64,000 nucleotides of DNA from Oscillospiraceae bacterium (GCA_015067145.1 SVNA01000007.1:22288-86287), one strand, 5' to 3'. Numbered from the stretch's first letter, positions 54,077 to 62,693 are shown. The notes: generated by a model from the sequence alone, not told the origin. Program-made: numbers and translations.

Positions 54077-54208
54077 CCTTTTTGATATTTGCTGCAAGGA
54101 GCTTTTATTTAAACAAAATTAAAAGGTACGGTCAGCTGATAACCGTACCTCTGTTTGTTTAGTTAAAAGCTTTATATACTGGCGGGAGAAAAGCTTGAAG
54201 GCTCCCGC
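54077..54208 (-). ncRNA. Structured leader of queT, candidate preQ1 riboswitch or attenuator
   Basis: On the minus strand the region contains, in order: stem GCGGGAG (54208-54202) with CTCCCGC (54188-54182) and a 13-base loop; the loop AAGCTTT can pair with AAAGCTT downstream (54172-54165), an H-type pseudoknot; a terminator AGGTACGGT (54150-54142) with ACCGTACCT (54132-54124) followed by TTTTAATTTTG; and CTCCTT (54103-54098) opposite the ribosome binding site AAGGAG (54082-54077). It does not match preQ1-I or preQ1-II as I recall them. preQ1-III is found before queT in related Ruminococcaceae. The terminator may instead just end the degV transcript. Confidence 0.45.
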
Positions 54209-54274
54209 AGGATGATTATGAACGCTGATAAATTTATCATATCAGCTGTCATAAATCAATACTTATTCAACATT

Positions 54275-55129
54275 TTATTTGCCCAGATACAGCATACCGA
54301 TACTGTGCGGACCTGCATTGATGGAAACTGCACTGCCAAGATGGCATACAAGTTTTGGAGGATAACCCATTGCTTCTGTACATGCGGCAACCAATTCATC
54401 CCTTGCGTCAATGTCTGCAGTATAGCCAACAACATAGTCAGCCGGGTCAGAATTTCTTTCTCTGAGTTTTGCCACAAGACCGGGAATAAGCAGCTTATCC
54501 CCTCTTGCTTTGAGCAGAACCTCTGTTGTGCCGTGCTTCATAAGAATTACAGGGCGAAGACCCATAAGTTCCCCTGCGAATGCAGCTGCTGCAGAAATTC
54601 TGCCAGATTTTTTCATAAATTTAAGTGAATATGTGCCAAGGAGAATTTCTGTTTTTTCAAAACGGTTTTCAAGAAACTCAATAATCTCGGCAGCTTTTGC
54701 TCCGTCCTCTATCATCTGGTCCGCAAGCATAATAGGATAACCATAACCTACAGAGTAACAGCGGCTGTCCAGAACAGTGATGTTAACATGACTGTTTGGA
54801 TTTTCGTCATAAAACATCTGTCTTGCCATAACCGCTGCATCGTGTGTAGCAGATGCAGTTTTATTGATTGTTACATGAATAATATCTGTAACGCCCTGAG
54901 ATGCTGTCTGACAGTATTTTTCGTAAAAATCTATCATTGTGATATGGGCTGTTGTAGGTATTTTCTCACATTTTTCAAGTTCTTCGTAGAACTCTTCCAT
55001 TGTATAGTCTTTGCGTTCTTCACAGTCTTTGCCGTTAATGTTGATATGGAAATTCATAATTTCAACATTTTTCAGCTGTGCAGACAATGGAATATCACAT
55101 GCTGAATCAGTAATAATTTTAATTGTCAA
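54275..55129 (-). CDS. DegV family fatty-acid-binding protein
   Basis: A 284-residue DegV-domain protein. In Gram-positives these (FakB) carry fatty acids for the FakA kinase. The features are IITDSACDIPLS at the start, TSR-type loop TVLDSRCYSVGYGYP, and the conserved LKFMKKSGRIS segment with AFAGELMGLRPVI. I place the start at TTG 55129 (8 bases from GGGAG); TTG 55144 would lie before that ribosome binding site. It is six bases after trmL and precedes the queT leader. The fatty acid preference cannot be read. Confidence 0.9.
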   Translation of the reverse strand: MTIKIITDSACDIPLSAQLKNVEIMNFHININGKDCEERKDYTMEEFYEELEKCEKIPTTAHITMIDFYEKYCQTASQGVTDIIHVTINKTASATHDAAVMARQMFYDENPNSHVNITVLDSRCYSVGYGYPIMLADQMIEDGAKAAEIIEFLENRFEKTEILLGTYSLKFMKKSGRISAAAAFAGELMGLRPVILMKHGTTEVLLKARGDKLLIPGLVAKLRERNSDPADYVVGYTADIDARDELVAACTEAMGYPPKLVCHLGSAVSINAGPHSIGMLYLGK

Positions 55130-55134
55130 AAATA

Positions 55135-55635
55135 TCACTCCCAATTATATTTTGTCAGATTTCCCTGGGTTTCAAACCCTTCGAAATCCCATTGCCTGAG
55201 AATTTCATAGGTGGCAATGGCTACTGTATTTGATAAATTCAAACTTCTGATATTGGAAAGCATAGGCATTCTGACACAGGTGTCAGGATTTTGATAGAGT
55301 ATATCTTCATCTATCCCCTTATCTTCCCTGCCAAACACAATATATACATTATCAGTATAACATATATCTGTGTATTTTTTTTGTGCTTTTGTAGTAAAAT
55401 AATAAAATTTTCCGTCTTTGTTTTTATCGAAAAAATCTTCTGTGCTGTCGTAATAGGTAATATCCAGTTTGTCCCAATAATCAAGCCCCGCACGTTTCAG
55501 ATGTTTGTCGCTTACCACAAAGCCCATAGGTCCTACAAGATGAAGCCTTGCCCCTGTTGCAGCACAGGTTCTGGCAATATTCCCTGTATTCTGCGGTATC
55601 TGCGGCTGCAGCAAAACAATGTTTATAGTGTTCAT
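55135..55635 (-). CDS. trmL: tRNA (cytidine/uridine-2'-O)-methyltransferase TrmL
   Basis: A SPOUT-class methyltransferase that modifies the wobble base 34 of certain Leu tRNAs. The 166-residue protein has the trefoil-knot motifs QPQIPQNTGNIARTCAATG, VFGREDKGI and MPMLSNIRSLNLSNTVAI. ATG 55635 (MNTINIV) is the family start; the longer frame upstream is probably not used. It overlaps none of its neighbours and is followed closely by degV, so both are one transcript. Confidence 0.94.
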   Translation of the reverse strand: MNTINIVLLQPQIPQNTGNIARTCAATGARLHLVGPMGFVVSDKHLKRAGLDYWDKLDITYYDSTEDFFDKNKDGKFYYFTTKAQKKYTDICYTDNVYIVFGREDKGIDEDILYQNPDTCVRMPMLSNIRSLNLSNTVAIATYEILRQWDFEGFETQGNLTKYNWE

Positions 55636-55772
55636 ATTTTCATCTTTCTTTTTAGTTAGCATACAATATAAAGTATAACTCAAATAAAAAAATATGTAAA
55701 GGGGTTTGGTATTTTTACATGCCGAAACATTGATGTTTCATCTGATAATATCAATATTTTAAAAGAAAACAT

Positions 55773-55811
55773 CCATATACCAACATCAAATTTTCCGATG
55801 TCAGTATATGG
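55773..55811 (-). terminator. Terminator hairpin after the pyridoxal kinase gene
   Basis: CCATATAC-n-ACATC pairs with GATGT-n-GTATATGG with a small internal loop. The minus strand continues into ATGTTTTCTTTT. Confidence 0.7.
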
Positions 55812-55818
55812 AGTAATT

Positions 55819-56649
55819 TTAATCAAACAGATATTTCAGATTCTGTTCTATCTCAACACCAAAGCGTGTATCAACATTTTCATTTGTATAGGTATTTCTT
55901 ACACAGATTTCAACAAAGCGGGAGGCTTTTTCCACCGATTTTTCAAGCGACATACCATTGAGCATATCTCCTATCATAGTGGCACAGAACAAATCTCCTG
56001 TGCCTGGAAAATGAACAGGAATATAGTTGATTTCAACCATAAAAGGGTTATCTTCTGTTTTTCCTATACCACAGCAGATAACTTTGCCATTTTCCAGCTT
56101 GATACCTGTAACTACAACAGAGCAGTTATATCTCTCTTTCAGCTCTGTAACTAGCTGTTCTGCCGCTTGCTGTGTAAAAATCTGTTTATTTATACTTTTA
56201 TCAAGAAGTGCAAAAGCTTCTGTAGTATTTGGCGTGATGATATCACTGATGGCACAGAGAGTTTTAAAGCCTTCCATTATCTCATTTGTAACAGATGAGT
56301 AAATTCTGCCGTTATCTCCCATTACAGGGTCGCACACCTTCAAAGCCCGCGAATTTTCGCTGAACGCCTGCTGTACAAGTTTTATCTGAATTTCATCAGC
56401 CAGAAAACCCGAATATACACAATCAAATTTCACTCCGATACGGTTAAATTCTTTCAGGCTGTCAAAACAGAAGTCTGTCAGTTCCTGTCTTGCCACCGCT
56501 CCAAATCCGCCGTAATGACTGGACAAAACTGTTGTTGGCAACGGAACACACTGTATTCCCTGTACGCTTAAAACAGGCGAAATCACAGTCATACTGCATC
56601 TTCCGACACTGGACATATCATGAATACACAAAGCTATTTTTGCACCCAT
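55819..56649 (-). CDS. pdxY: Pyridoxal/pyridoxamine kinase
   Basis: Phosphorylates B6 vitamers in PLP salvage. The 276-residue ribokinase-fold protein shows the PdxK/PdxY start (CIHDMSSVGRCSMTVISPVLS), VYSGFLADEIQI, KVCDPVMGDNGRIYS and the anion-hole/catalytic motif FPGTGDLFCATMIGDML with the Asp. I use ATG 56649, after GAGGAGCGTAAT; the frame has eight extra codons upstream without a better site. It is a single gene. Which vitamer it prefers cannot be told. Confidence 0.94.
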   Translation of the reverse strand: MGAKIALCIHDMSSVGRCSMTVISPVLSVQGIQCVPLPTTVLSSHYGGFGAVARQELTDFCFDSLKEFNRIGVKFDCVYSGFLADEIQIKLVQQAFSENSRALKVCDPVMGDNGRIYSSVTNEIMEGFKTLCAISDIITPNTTEAFALLDKSINKQIFTQQAAEQLVTELKERYNCSVVVTGIKLENGKVICCGIGKTEDNPFMVEINYIPVHFPGTGDLFCATMIGDMLNGMSLEKSVEKASRFVEICVRNTYTNENVDTRFGVEIEQNLKYLFD

Positions 56650-56747
56650 ATTACGCTCCTCTGTACAAAACAAATATCATGTATATATTATCATATCCTG
56701 TGCAAACTATCAAATATAAGTTTCATATTATTCAGGAGTGTAAAGTT

Positions 56748-56942
56748 ATGAAAAGTAATGTGATGAATATTGTGCGTTCTGCCATGATCGGCATGGCTGT
56801 GGGTACAGCTGTAACTGCTGCAGGTGCAATGTATCTCAAGGAAAACAGGCAGATAGCCGATGGCGTAGTGAAAAAAGCCAAAAACAGTAAAAAAATTATT
56901 ACCCGTGCAGGTGAAAATGTAATAAAGGAAATCACAGATTAA
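56748..56942 (+). CDS. Small membrane-associated protein (YtxH-like), function unknown
   Basis: A 64-residue protein from ATG 56748 with CAGGAGTGTAAAGTT, a strong ribosome binding site, upstream. Residues ~9-28 are hydrophobic and Gly/Ala-rich (SAMIGMAVGTAVTAAGAMYL), and the rest is basic and helical (KKAKNSKKIITRAGENVIKE). It resembles YtxH-type small proteins. A longer open frame begins 86 codons upstream but runs antisense through the kinase gene and is not real. It has its own terminator. Confidence 0.72.
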   Translation: MKSNVMNIVRSAMIGMAVGTAVTAAGAMYLKENRQIADGVVKKAKNSKKIITRAGENVIKEITD

Positions 56943-56948
56943 ATTATA

Positions 56949-56987
56949 AAATCAGGTACCGTGTTAATTGCAGGCGGTACCTGATTT
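56949..56987 (+). terminator. Intrinsic terminator after the small 56748 gene
   Basis: AAATCAGGTACCG (56949-56961) pairs with CGGTACCTGATTT (56975-56987), followed by TTAA. Confidence 0.9.
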
Positions 56988-57038
56988 TTAACATTTTATC
57001 TTTTTTCCACGAATATCATATATACAGGTGGTGATAAT

Positions 57039-57869
57039 ATGCTGAAGAAAACAAGCATAGGTTTTGTATACATTTCAATCGCAATTATATTTATATATTT
57101 TTTCAGCGGATATTTTATAATAGAGGAAGCTCCGTCGGAGTATGAGAGAAATATCTCAAAGCTTAAATACCAGCTTGGCTTTGAAGATATTTACTGCTAT
57201 ACCAATAGCCCCAATACCTTATCCGAAGCAAATGCACTCTCTTCCGGAAAAGAAAAAACAGTATATCTAACCTTTGATGACGGTCCCAGTGCAAGAACAG
57301 AAGAAATCCTTGATCTGTTGGATGCCTATGATATCAAGGCTACATTTTTTATCGTTTACAGCGATACAGAAAAATCCCGAGAGATTATAAGCCGTGCCTA
57401 CAACAGCGGACATACCATTGGTGTGCACAGTACCAGTCATTCATATAAGGAAATATATAAAAGCGTAGACAGTTTTTTGTCCGATTTTGAGATATGCTTT
57501 GAATATCTGAAAGATATAACAGGAGATATTCCCAGTATTTTCCGTTTTCCCGGCGGAAGTGTGAACAACTATAACAAATCTGTGCGGAAAGATATTGCAG
57601 ATGAACTTTTAAGAAGAGGATTTACATATTTTGACTGGAATGTAAGCGGTGAAGATGCCACTAAAAGCTATTCCGAAGAAAGTATATACAACAACGTTAT
57701 GATGGGCTGCAAAGACAGAGCACATTCTGTTGTTCTTTTGCATGATTCCGCAAAAAAATCTGAAACTGTTGCTGCACTTAAGCGTATAATTCCCGATTTG
57801 CTGGAACAGGGATATGTTTTTAAAGCCCTGGACGAAAATGCTCAGTCAACTGTTTTCAGAATTGACTGA
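57039..57869 (+). CDS. Polysaccharide deacetylase (PdaA/NodB family)
   Basis: A membrane-anchored or secreted carbohydrate esterase 4 enzyme of 276 residues that would deacetylate peptidoglycan or another surface glycan. An N-terminal helix (7-27) is followed by the NodB domain: TFDDGPSARTEEILDLL (catalytic Asp pair), VHSTSHSYKE (His-Ser-x-x-His metal site), RFPGGSVN, FDWNVSGEDA and VLLHDSA. GGTGGTGATAAT precedes ATG 57039. A role in spore cortex or cell-wall remodelling is possible. Confidence 0.94.
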   Translation: MLKKTSIGFVYISIAIIFIYFFSGYFIIEEAPSEYERNISKLKYQLGFEDIYCYTNSPNTLSEANALSSGKEKTVYLTFDDGPSARTEEILDLLDAYDIKATFFIVYSDTEKSREIISRAYNSGHTIGVHSTSHSYKEIYKSVDSFLSDFEICFEYLKDITGDIPSIFRFPGGSVNNYNKSVRKDIADELLRRGFTYFDWNVSGEDATKSYSEESIYNNVMMGCKDRAHSVVLLHDSAKKSETVAALKRIIPDLLEQGYVFKALDENAQSTVFRID

Positions 57870-57875
57870 TACGAC

Positions 57876-57924
57876 AATAAAAGCTCAGATATTATGCACG
57901 ATGCATAATATCTGAGCTTTTATT
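57876..57924. terminator. Strong bidirectional terminator (23-bp perfect stem)
   Basis: A perfect 23-bp stem with a 3-base loop (57876-57898 and 57902-57924) ending in TTTTATT on one side and AATAAAA on the other. It separates the deacetylase and the convergent marR-like gene. Confidence 0.95.
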
Positions 57925-57954
57925 ATCTGCAAATAATTGTAAATACTCTTTCAA

Positions 57955-58401
57955 TCAATCCTCTTCACCTTTTAAATGGCTGAGAATTTTCTGCAGAGTA
58001 TTGTAGAAATTCTGAGCTTCACCTGCACCAAGATTTATACAACAATCCAGACTCTGTGGGATTTCTGCCGCAGTTTCTCTAAGTTCAAGCCCCTGCTGAG
58101 TTGCTTCTACAAGGAGAACTCTTTCATCCTTGTCGTAGCGGTAACGTTTTACAAAACCTTTGGTTTCAAGGCTTTTAAGCACCGGTGTAAGTGTACCTGA
58201 ATCGAGATAAAGCTTTTCGCCAAGCTCTTTAACATTGATTTTTTCTTCTTCCCAAAGAACCAACATTGTAATATACTGTGTATATGTAAGGTTCAAAGTT
58301 TCAAGATAATTTCTGTATATTTTTACAACTTCCTTTGCACATGCATACAGTGGAAAGCTTACCTGGTTTTCAAGTTTAAGAGCTTCGTAATTTTTTTCCA
58401 T
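57955..58401 (-). CDS. MarR family regulator, OhrR-like but with Ser at the redox Cys position
   Basis: A 148-residue winged-HTH regulator very close to Bacillus OhrR: LKLENQV-S-FPLYACAKEV, then LNLTYTQYITMLVLWEEEKI and KELGEKLYLDSGTLTPVLKSLE (recognition helix). OhrR senses organic peroxides through Cys15 in LENQLC. Here residue 15 is Ser, and the nearest Cys is Cys21 (LYAC). It is therefore probably not a classic peroxide sensor, unless Cys21 or one of Cys119 and Cys120 takes over. No ohr gene is adjacent. AAAGGAGATAACGGCAT is upstream of ATG 58401. Confidence 0.88.
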   Translation of the reverse strand: MEKNYEALKLENQVSFPLYACAKEVVKIYRNYLETLNLTYTQYITMLVLWEEEKINVKELGEKLYLDSGTLTPVLKSLETKGFVKRYRYDKDERVLLVEATQQGLELRETAAEIPQSLDCCINLGAGEAQNFYNTLQKILSHLKGEED

Positions 58402-58579
58402 ATGCCGTTATCTCCTTTGTATATAACAAAATCAAATTTTCTACTCCAATATGTTGTTATCCTATTTACAAGAGCTATAAAATAATCTTATTTTTATTAA
58501 ATATATTATATCATTCAGTTAATTTATTTTCAATATTCGAATGTCACAAAAATCACAATCTTTTTTACAAAAGTGAAAT

Positions 58580-58608
58580 TTGATAACACGCCAGTGATAT
58601 GGTATAAT
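58580..58608 (+). promoter_or_regulatory. Strong promoter for the HAD/SGNH gene group
   Basis: TTGATA (58580-58585), 17 bases, TATAAT (58603-58608) with a TGG extension just before it, 27 bases upstream of the start. Confidence 0.75.
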
Positions 58609-58635
58609 ATAAAATCATATTTTCAGGGAGTTTTT

Positions 58636-59286
58636 ATGAAATACGCAATATTTGACTTTGACGGAACATTGGCAGATTCTATGATTATGTGGCGGAGTGT
58701 AGGAAAAAGTTTCCTCAGCCAGCAGGGTTATCCTCCTTTAAAATTCACAAAGCAATCCAGCAACGATACCTGGGAACACGATTTTCTCGCAGAAGTAAAC
58801 AAACAGCTTGGACTTGATATAACATATGAATATTTCTTTAACTGGTTTTCTGAATATGTCAAAGAACAGTATTCAAATGTCATCCCGTTAAAAGATACTG
58901 CTTATAATTTTCTCGAAACGTTATACAATAATGGAGTGAAAATGTGTATCTGTTCTTCCACACACAGAGAGATGATGCAGCCCGCTATTGAAAGACTTAA
59001 TCTTTCCCGCTTTTTTGAATTTACCTGCCACTGTAATGAATTTGGTAAGGAAAAAAATGACAGCAGCATTTTTATCCATTGTATGGAAAAACTTGGAGCC
59101 TGTTCCCCTGCGGAAGTATGTGTGTTTGAAGATGCTTTTTATGCCGCAAATACCGCCAGAAATGCCGGATTTTATACTGTGGGCATATATGATAGCACCG
59201 AACATAAAATTGACCAGATGAAAGAAATATGCCATCAGTACATAAATAACTACACTCAGTTTGACTTTGATAAGGTTAATTTTTAA
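58636..59286 (+). CDS. HAD family phosphatase
   Basis: A 216-residue haloacid-dehalogenase-type hydrolase with a beta-phosphoglucomutase-like four-helix cap. Motif I FDFDGTLADS (nucleophile Asp), motif II CSSTH, motif III Lys in GKEKNDSSIF and motif IV VFEDAFYAANTARNAG are complete. I use ATG 58636, five to six bases after AGGGAG. It is the first of two adjacent HAD genes (next at 59296, 9 bases away). The substrate is unknown; sugar phosphates are typical. Confidence 0.92.
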   Translation: MKYAIFDFDGTLADSMIMWRSVGKSFLSQQGYPPLKFTKQSSNDTWEHDFLAEVNKQLGLDITYEYFFNWFSEYVKEQYSNVIPLKDTAYNFLETLYNNGVKMCICSSTHREMMQPAIERLNLSRFFEFTCHCNEFGKEKNDSSIFIHCMEKLGACSPAEVCVFEDAFYAANTARNAGFYTVGIYDSTEHKIDQMKEICHQYINNYTQFDFDKVNF

Positions 59287-59295
59287 GGAGTTTTT

Positions 59296-59934
59296 ATGAA
59301 ATATAAATATATTCTGTTTGATCTTGATGGTACGCTGACCGACCCTCAGGAAGGTATCTGCAGATGTATTAACCATGCATTAAGCTTTTATGGCATGGAA
59401 AAACCGCTTAAAGAGCTTACAAAATACATTGGGCCTCCCTTGCTTAACTCTTTTGCAGAACTTGTAGGAGAAGAAAATGCTGAAAATGCTATTATAAAAT
59501 ATCGTGAAAGATTTTCTTCCATTGGCCTGTATGAAAACAAAATATATCCGAATGTACAAGAAACTCTTGCTCATTTAAAAGAAAAAGGGTACATTCTTTG
59601 CACTGCCAGCAGCAAACCGCAGATTTATGTTGAAAAAATACTACAGTATTTTGATATTTCGCAGTATTTCACCATTATCGGCGGAGCTTCCCTTGATGGC
59701 AAAATCAGTGAAAAAAAAGATGTTATTCTTCTTGTTCTCAAACAGCTTAACGCGGACAAGCATACTGTTGTTATGGTTGGTGACACCCGCTTTGACCTTA
59801 TTGGTGCAGAAGAGATGGGACTTGACGCAATAGGTGTTACATACGGGTTTGCATCAGAAGATGAACTGCAACAGTATCCGCATATTGCTTTAATTGATGA
59901 TATATCAGAAATTACAGATATTTTAAAGGTGTGA
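59296..59934 (+). CDS. HAD family phosphatase, phosphoglycolate phosphatase-like
   Basis: A 212-residue HAD hydrolase related to PGPase/PpaX: motif I FDLDGTLTDPQEG, motif II TASSKP, motif III Lys in GKISEKKDVI, motif IV VGDTRFDLIGAEEMGLD and VTYGF. The DPQEG start of the cap is typical of the phosphoglycolate phosphatase subgroup. TTAAGGAGTTTTT gives a strong ribosome binding site at ATG 59296. It is translated after the previous HAD gene, and the pair may act on related phosphates. Confidence 0.92.
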   Translation: MKYKYILFDLDGTLTDPQEGICRCINHALSFYGMEKPLKELTKYIGPPLLNSFAELVGEENAENAIIKYRERFSSIGLYENKIYPNVQETLAHLKEKGYILCTASSKPQIYVEKILQYFDISQYFTIIGGASLDGKISEKKDVILLVLKQLNADKHTVVMVGDTRFDLIGAEEMGLDAIGVTYGFASEDELQQYPHIALIDDISEITDILKV

Positions 59935-59938
59935 TAAA

Positions 59939-60808
59939 TTGTTCAGCAAAAGAAAATCAGCATATATTATTCTTACCCTTGCCTTTATGGCTATATGCTC
60001 ATTTACAGGTATATATGTTCTGTCTGCCCAAAGCCACGAAAACAATATTTATTCCTCATCGGAAAACGTATCCTCTGAAAGCATCTCAGCTTCCGAAGAA
60101 ATTGTGCAGGCAGAGATAATATATTACGACAAAAGCTGGTATGACAATCAGATAATAAACTGCGGTGATATAATTTTACCGTACAACAACAGCAATCCTG
60201 CATATATTGCAGAAACTGTATTTGTTGGAGACTCCAATACGGAAGGGCTTGCTCTTTTTGAGCATCTTGCGTGGAGTAATGTTGTGGGAAAACATTCTAT
60301 GCCTATACAGGGTGTTACAACAGACAATTATCAGCTTATCTCTGAAGATAACCCCGAAACTGAAGAAGATGAAAGCCAGTATATCACGGTGCTTCAGGTA
60401 TTGGCTAATATACAGCCAAAAAGAATTATTATAAATTTCGGCACAAATAACGCAGGCAAGGATGCAGATGCAGATTATTTTGTATATATGTATTCCAATG
60501 TGCTGTCGCAGATAAAATCGGTTTGTCCGAACACGCAGATTGTTATAGCCTCTATTCTTCCCGTATGCTCTGAAAGGGACAACTATAATATACGTCAGGA
60601 TACTATCGACAAGTTCAACATCGCATTGGCGGACCTTTGCAGAATAAACGGATACGGTTTTCTGAATTACAATGAGGTTTTTAAAGATTCAGAGACAGGC
60701 TATGGAAACACAGCTTACTTTTCCATCGACGGAATACATCTTAACGGAAACGGAAATCGACTTTTGCTTGATTATGCCGACAATCATCAGTATAATAAAA
60801 ATAGGTAA
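59939..60808 (+). CDS. SGNH/GDSL hydrolase, membrane-anchored
   Basis: A 289-residue esterase or deacetylase with an N-terminal membrane segment (8-30) and a Ser/Glu-rich linker (38-58). Catalytic blocks: GDSNTEG (Ser), FGTNNAG (Gly/Asn) and DGIHLNGNG (Asp and His). The start is TTG 59939, just after the HAD gene stop and behind AAAGGTG. Such enzymes remove acetyl groups from cell-wall or secreted glycans. It pairs naturally with the acyltransferases and deacetylase in this window. Confidence 0.9.
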   Translation: MFSKRKSAYIILTLAFMAICSFTGIYVLSAQSHENNIYSSSENVSSESISASEEIVQAEIIYYDKSWYDNQIINCGDIILPYNNSNPAYIAETVFVGDSNTEGLALFEHLAWSNVVGKHSMPIQGVTTDNYQLISEDNPETEEDESQYITVLQVLANIQPKRIIINFGTNNAGKDADADYFVYMYSNVLSQIKSVCPNTQIVIASILPVCSERDNYNIRQDTIDKFNIALADLCRINGYGFLNYNEVFKDSETGYGNTAYFSIDGIHLNGNGNRLLLDYADNHQYNKNR

Positions 60809-60853
60809 AATATAAATTTTAACCCCTTTTTATATTGAGAAAGGAATTTAAAT

Positions 60854-61822
60854 ATGAACGTAACAGTATTAGGCTCCGGCAGATGGGGCACATTTCTGGC
60901 AGTATATCACTCTCGCAGAAACAATGTTAAACTGTGGGGTTTGACAGAAGCTCCTGATTTTCAGGAACTTATGTCCACAAGAAAAAATGCTTACCTTGAG
61001 CTGCCTGACAATCTCCAGCTTGAGCCTGACCTTGAAAAAGCACTTAACCATGCAGATTACATTGTAATTTCCATCAGTGCACAGCAGCTTCGCAATTTCT
61101 GCCAGCGTATCAATCAGTATGATGTTAACGGCAAAACTTTTATCCTTTGCATGAAAGGTATTGAGTCCGAAACAGGTAAACGCCTGACAACGATTGTTAA
61201 AGAAAACATCACACAGGATATCAATGTCTGTGTATGGGTTGGCCCTGGTCACGTGCAGGACTTTATGCGTGGTGTGCCTAACTGTATGGTTGTTGACAGC
61301 GACGATAAAGCTGTTATCAATGATGTTGTTGCCAAATTCTCCAGCGACCTTATCCGCCTTTATATCGGTGATGATATTATCGGTACAGAAATCGGTGCTG
61401 CAGCAAAAAATGTTGTTGGTATTGCTGCAGGTATGCTGGACGGTGCAGGGCTTAACAGCCTTAAAGGTGCACTTATGGCACGTGGTGCAAGAGAGGTTGC
61501 AAGACTTATTCATGCAATGGGCGGAAACGAGCTTTCTGCCTATGGCCTGTGCCACCTCGGTGACTATGAAGCTACCCTCTTCTCTCTCCACAGCCAGAAC
61601 AGAAAATTTGGTGAAAGCTTTATCAAAAAAGAAGAATATACAAAACTTGCCGAAGGTGCTGCAACTGTAAAGGCACTTATGAAGCTGAGCGAAGAATACA
61701 ATGTGGAAATGCCTATCTCCAAACTGGTTTATGATGTAATATATAACAATGTAAAACCATTGGATGCTATGGGTGCACTGTTTGAACGAGATGTAAAAAC
61801 AGAATTTTCCAAAGAGTATTAA
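60854..61822 (+). CDS. gpsA: NAD(P)-dependent glycerol-3-phosphate dehydrogenase
   Basis: Makes sn-glycerol-3-phosphate for phospholipid synthesis. The 322-residue enzyme has the dinucleotide motif VLGSGRWGTFLAV, the GPGHVQDFMRGVPN loop, and the catalytic region AAAKNVVGIAAGMLDGAGLNSLKGAL (Lys). The common family motif GPSHAEE is altered here to GPGHVQD. AGAAAGGAATTTAAAT precedes ATG 60854. It is 45 bases after the SGNH gene and may have its own promoter. The long antisense frame across it is a codon-bias shadow. Confidence 0.94.
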   Translation: MNVTVLGSGRWGTFLAVYHSRRNNVKLWGLTEAPDFQELMSTRKNAYLELPDNLQLEPDLEKALNHADYIVISISAQQLRNFCQRINQYDVNGKTFILCMKGIESETGKRLTTIVKENITQDINVCVWVGPGHVQDFMRGVPNCMVVDSDDKAVINDVVAKFSSDLIRLYIGDDIIGTEIGAAAKNVVGIAAGMLDGAGLNSLKGALMARGAREVARLIHAMGGNELSAYGLCHLGDYEATLFSLHSQNRKFGESFIKKEEYTKLAEGAATVKALMKLSEEYNVEMPISKLVYDVIYNNVKPLDAMGALFERDVKTEFSKEY

Positions 61823-61831
61823 TAGAAAAAA

Positions 61832-61857
61832 TCCCTGCAGATTAATTTCTGCAGGGA
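61832..61857. terminator. Bidirectional intrinsic terminator
   Basis: TCCCTGCAG (61832-61840) pairs with CTGCAGGGA (61849-61857), with A and T tracts outside. It lies between gpsA and the convergent rlmA gene. Confidence 0.9.
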
Positions 61858-61871
61858 TAATTTTTTGTTCA

Positions 61872-62693
61872 TCACAGTTTTTTATACACATAAATAATAA
61901 AATGAGCATTTACCATCAATTTTTCTGCTTTCAGCAACACCTCCTGTGCCTCTTTGGGACTGCGGTAAACATAAGGTGTCATTTTAAAAAGGTTATTTAT
62001 ATCTGTATTGTTATTAATATAAATTTCTTTTTCTGCCTTTACAGTTTCTATCAGTTCAAAACCATCATACTGCTCTTCTTTAAGCGGATTTTCATATGGC
62101 TTTTCGTACAGTGCTTCTTTAAGCTGCCACAGATGCTTTGGTGCAGGCACAACATAAAGGAATACTCCACCCTTTTTAAGCACACGGCTGAATTCTTTTA
62201 AACACAATGGTGAAAAACAGTTTATAAGTACATTTACACCGTTATCCTGTATTGGCAGGTGAAAGGACGAAGCCACCGCAAATCGCCCTTCTTTAAGACG
62301 TTTTGCTGCAATAGCTACTGCATCTTTGGAAATATCAATGCCTTTAATTTCGGCCTTTTTACCCTGCTGTGTAAGCTTCTCATACACACCTTGAGTATAA
62401 TAGCCCTCTCCGCAGCCGCAGTCGAGAACCGAAACCTCTTTACCGGAATATTTATCACAGAGATTCTCCAGAGCTTCTTTCAGATGGCTGTAGTAACCCA
62501 ATGACAAAAAGCTATTGCGTGCCACCACCATAAGCTTATCATCACCCGGTGCTGCAGAATGCTTTTTGTTTGCAGGCAGCAGATTTACATAGCCTTTTGC
62601 GGATATATCAAAACTGTGGCGGTTTTTACATATATATGACCTTTCTTTTATATTAAGCGGCTGTGAGCACACAGGACAGATAAAATTTGGCAT
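61872..62693 (-). CDS. rlmA: 23S rRNA guanine-N1 methyltransferase RlmA family
   Basis: A 273-residue SAM-dependent methyltransferase of the RrmA/RlmA type that modifies G745 or G748 in 23S rRNA; some homologues (TlrB-like) give macrolide resistance. The N-terminal zinc finger is CPVC...YICKNRHSFD, then GYVNLLPANKKHSAAPGDD, the family linker. The SAM site is LDCGCGEGYYTQGV. GGAGAAAAACT precedes ATG 62693. It is divergent from the tudS-like gene across 122 bases. Confidence 0.94.
   Translation of the reverse strand: MPNFICPVCSQPLNIKERSYICKNRHSFDISAKGYVNLLPANKKHSAAPGDDKLMVVARNSFLSLGYYSHLKEALENLCDKYSGKEVSVLDCGCGEGYYTQGVYEKLTQQGKKAEIKGIDISKDAVAIAAKRLKEGRFAVASSFHLPIQDNGVNVLINCFSPLCLKEFSRVLKKGGVFLYVVPAPKHLWQLKEALYEKPYENPLKEEQYDGFELIETVKAEKEIYINNNTDINNLFKMTPYVYRSPKEAQEVLLKAEKLMVNAHFIIYVYKKL

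Noticed and set aside
54077..54208. Direct call as a preQ1-I or preQ1-II riboswitch
   Set aside because: The short class-I core with its A-rich tail and the class-II stem pattern are not matched, so I kept only the general structured-leader call.
60869..61909. Minus-strand open frame (346 codons) opposite gpsA
   Set aside because: It begins beyond the gpsA terminator, has no ribosome binding site and has Cys/Phe-rich composition; gpsA is certain.
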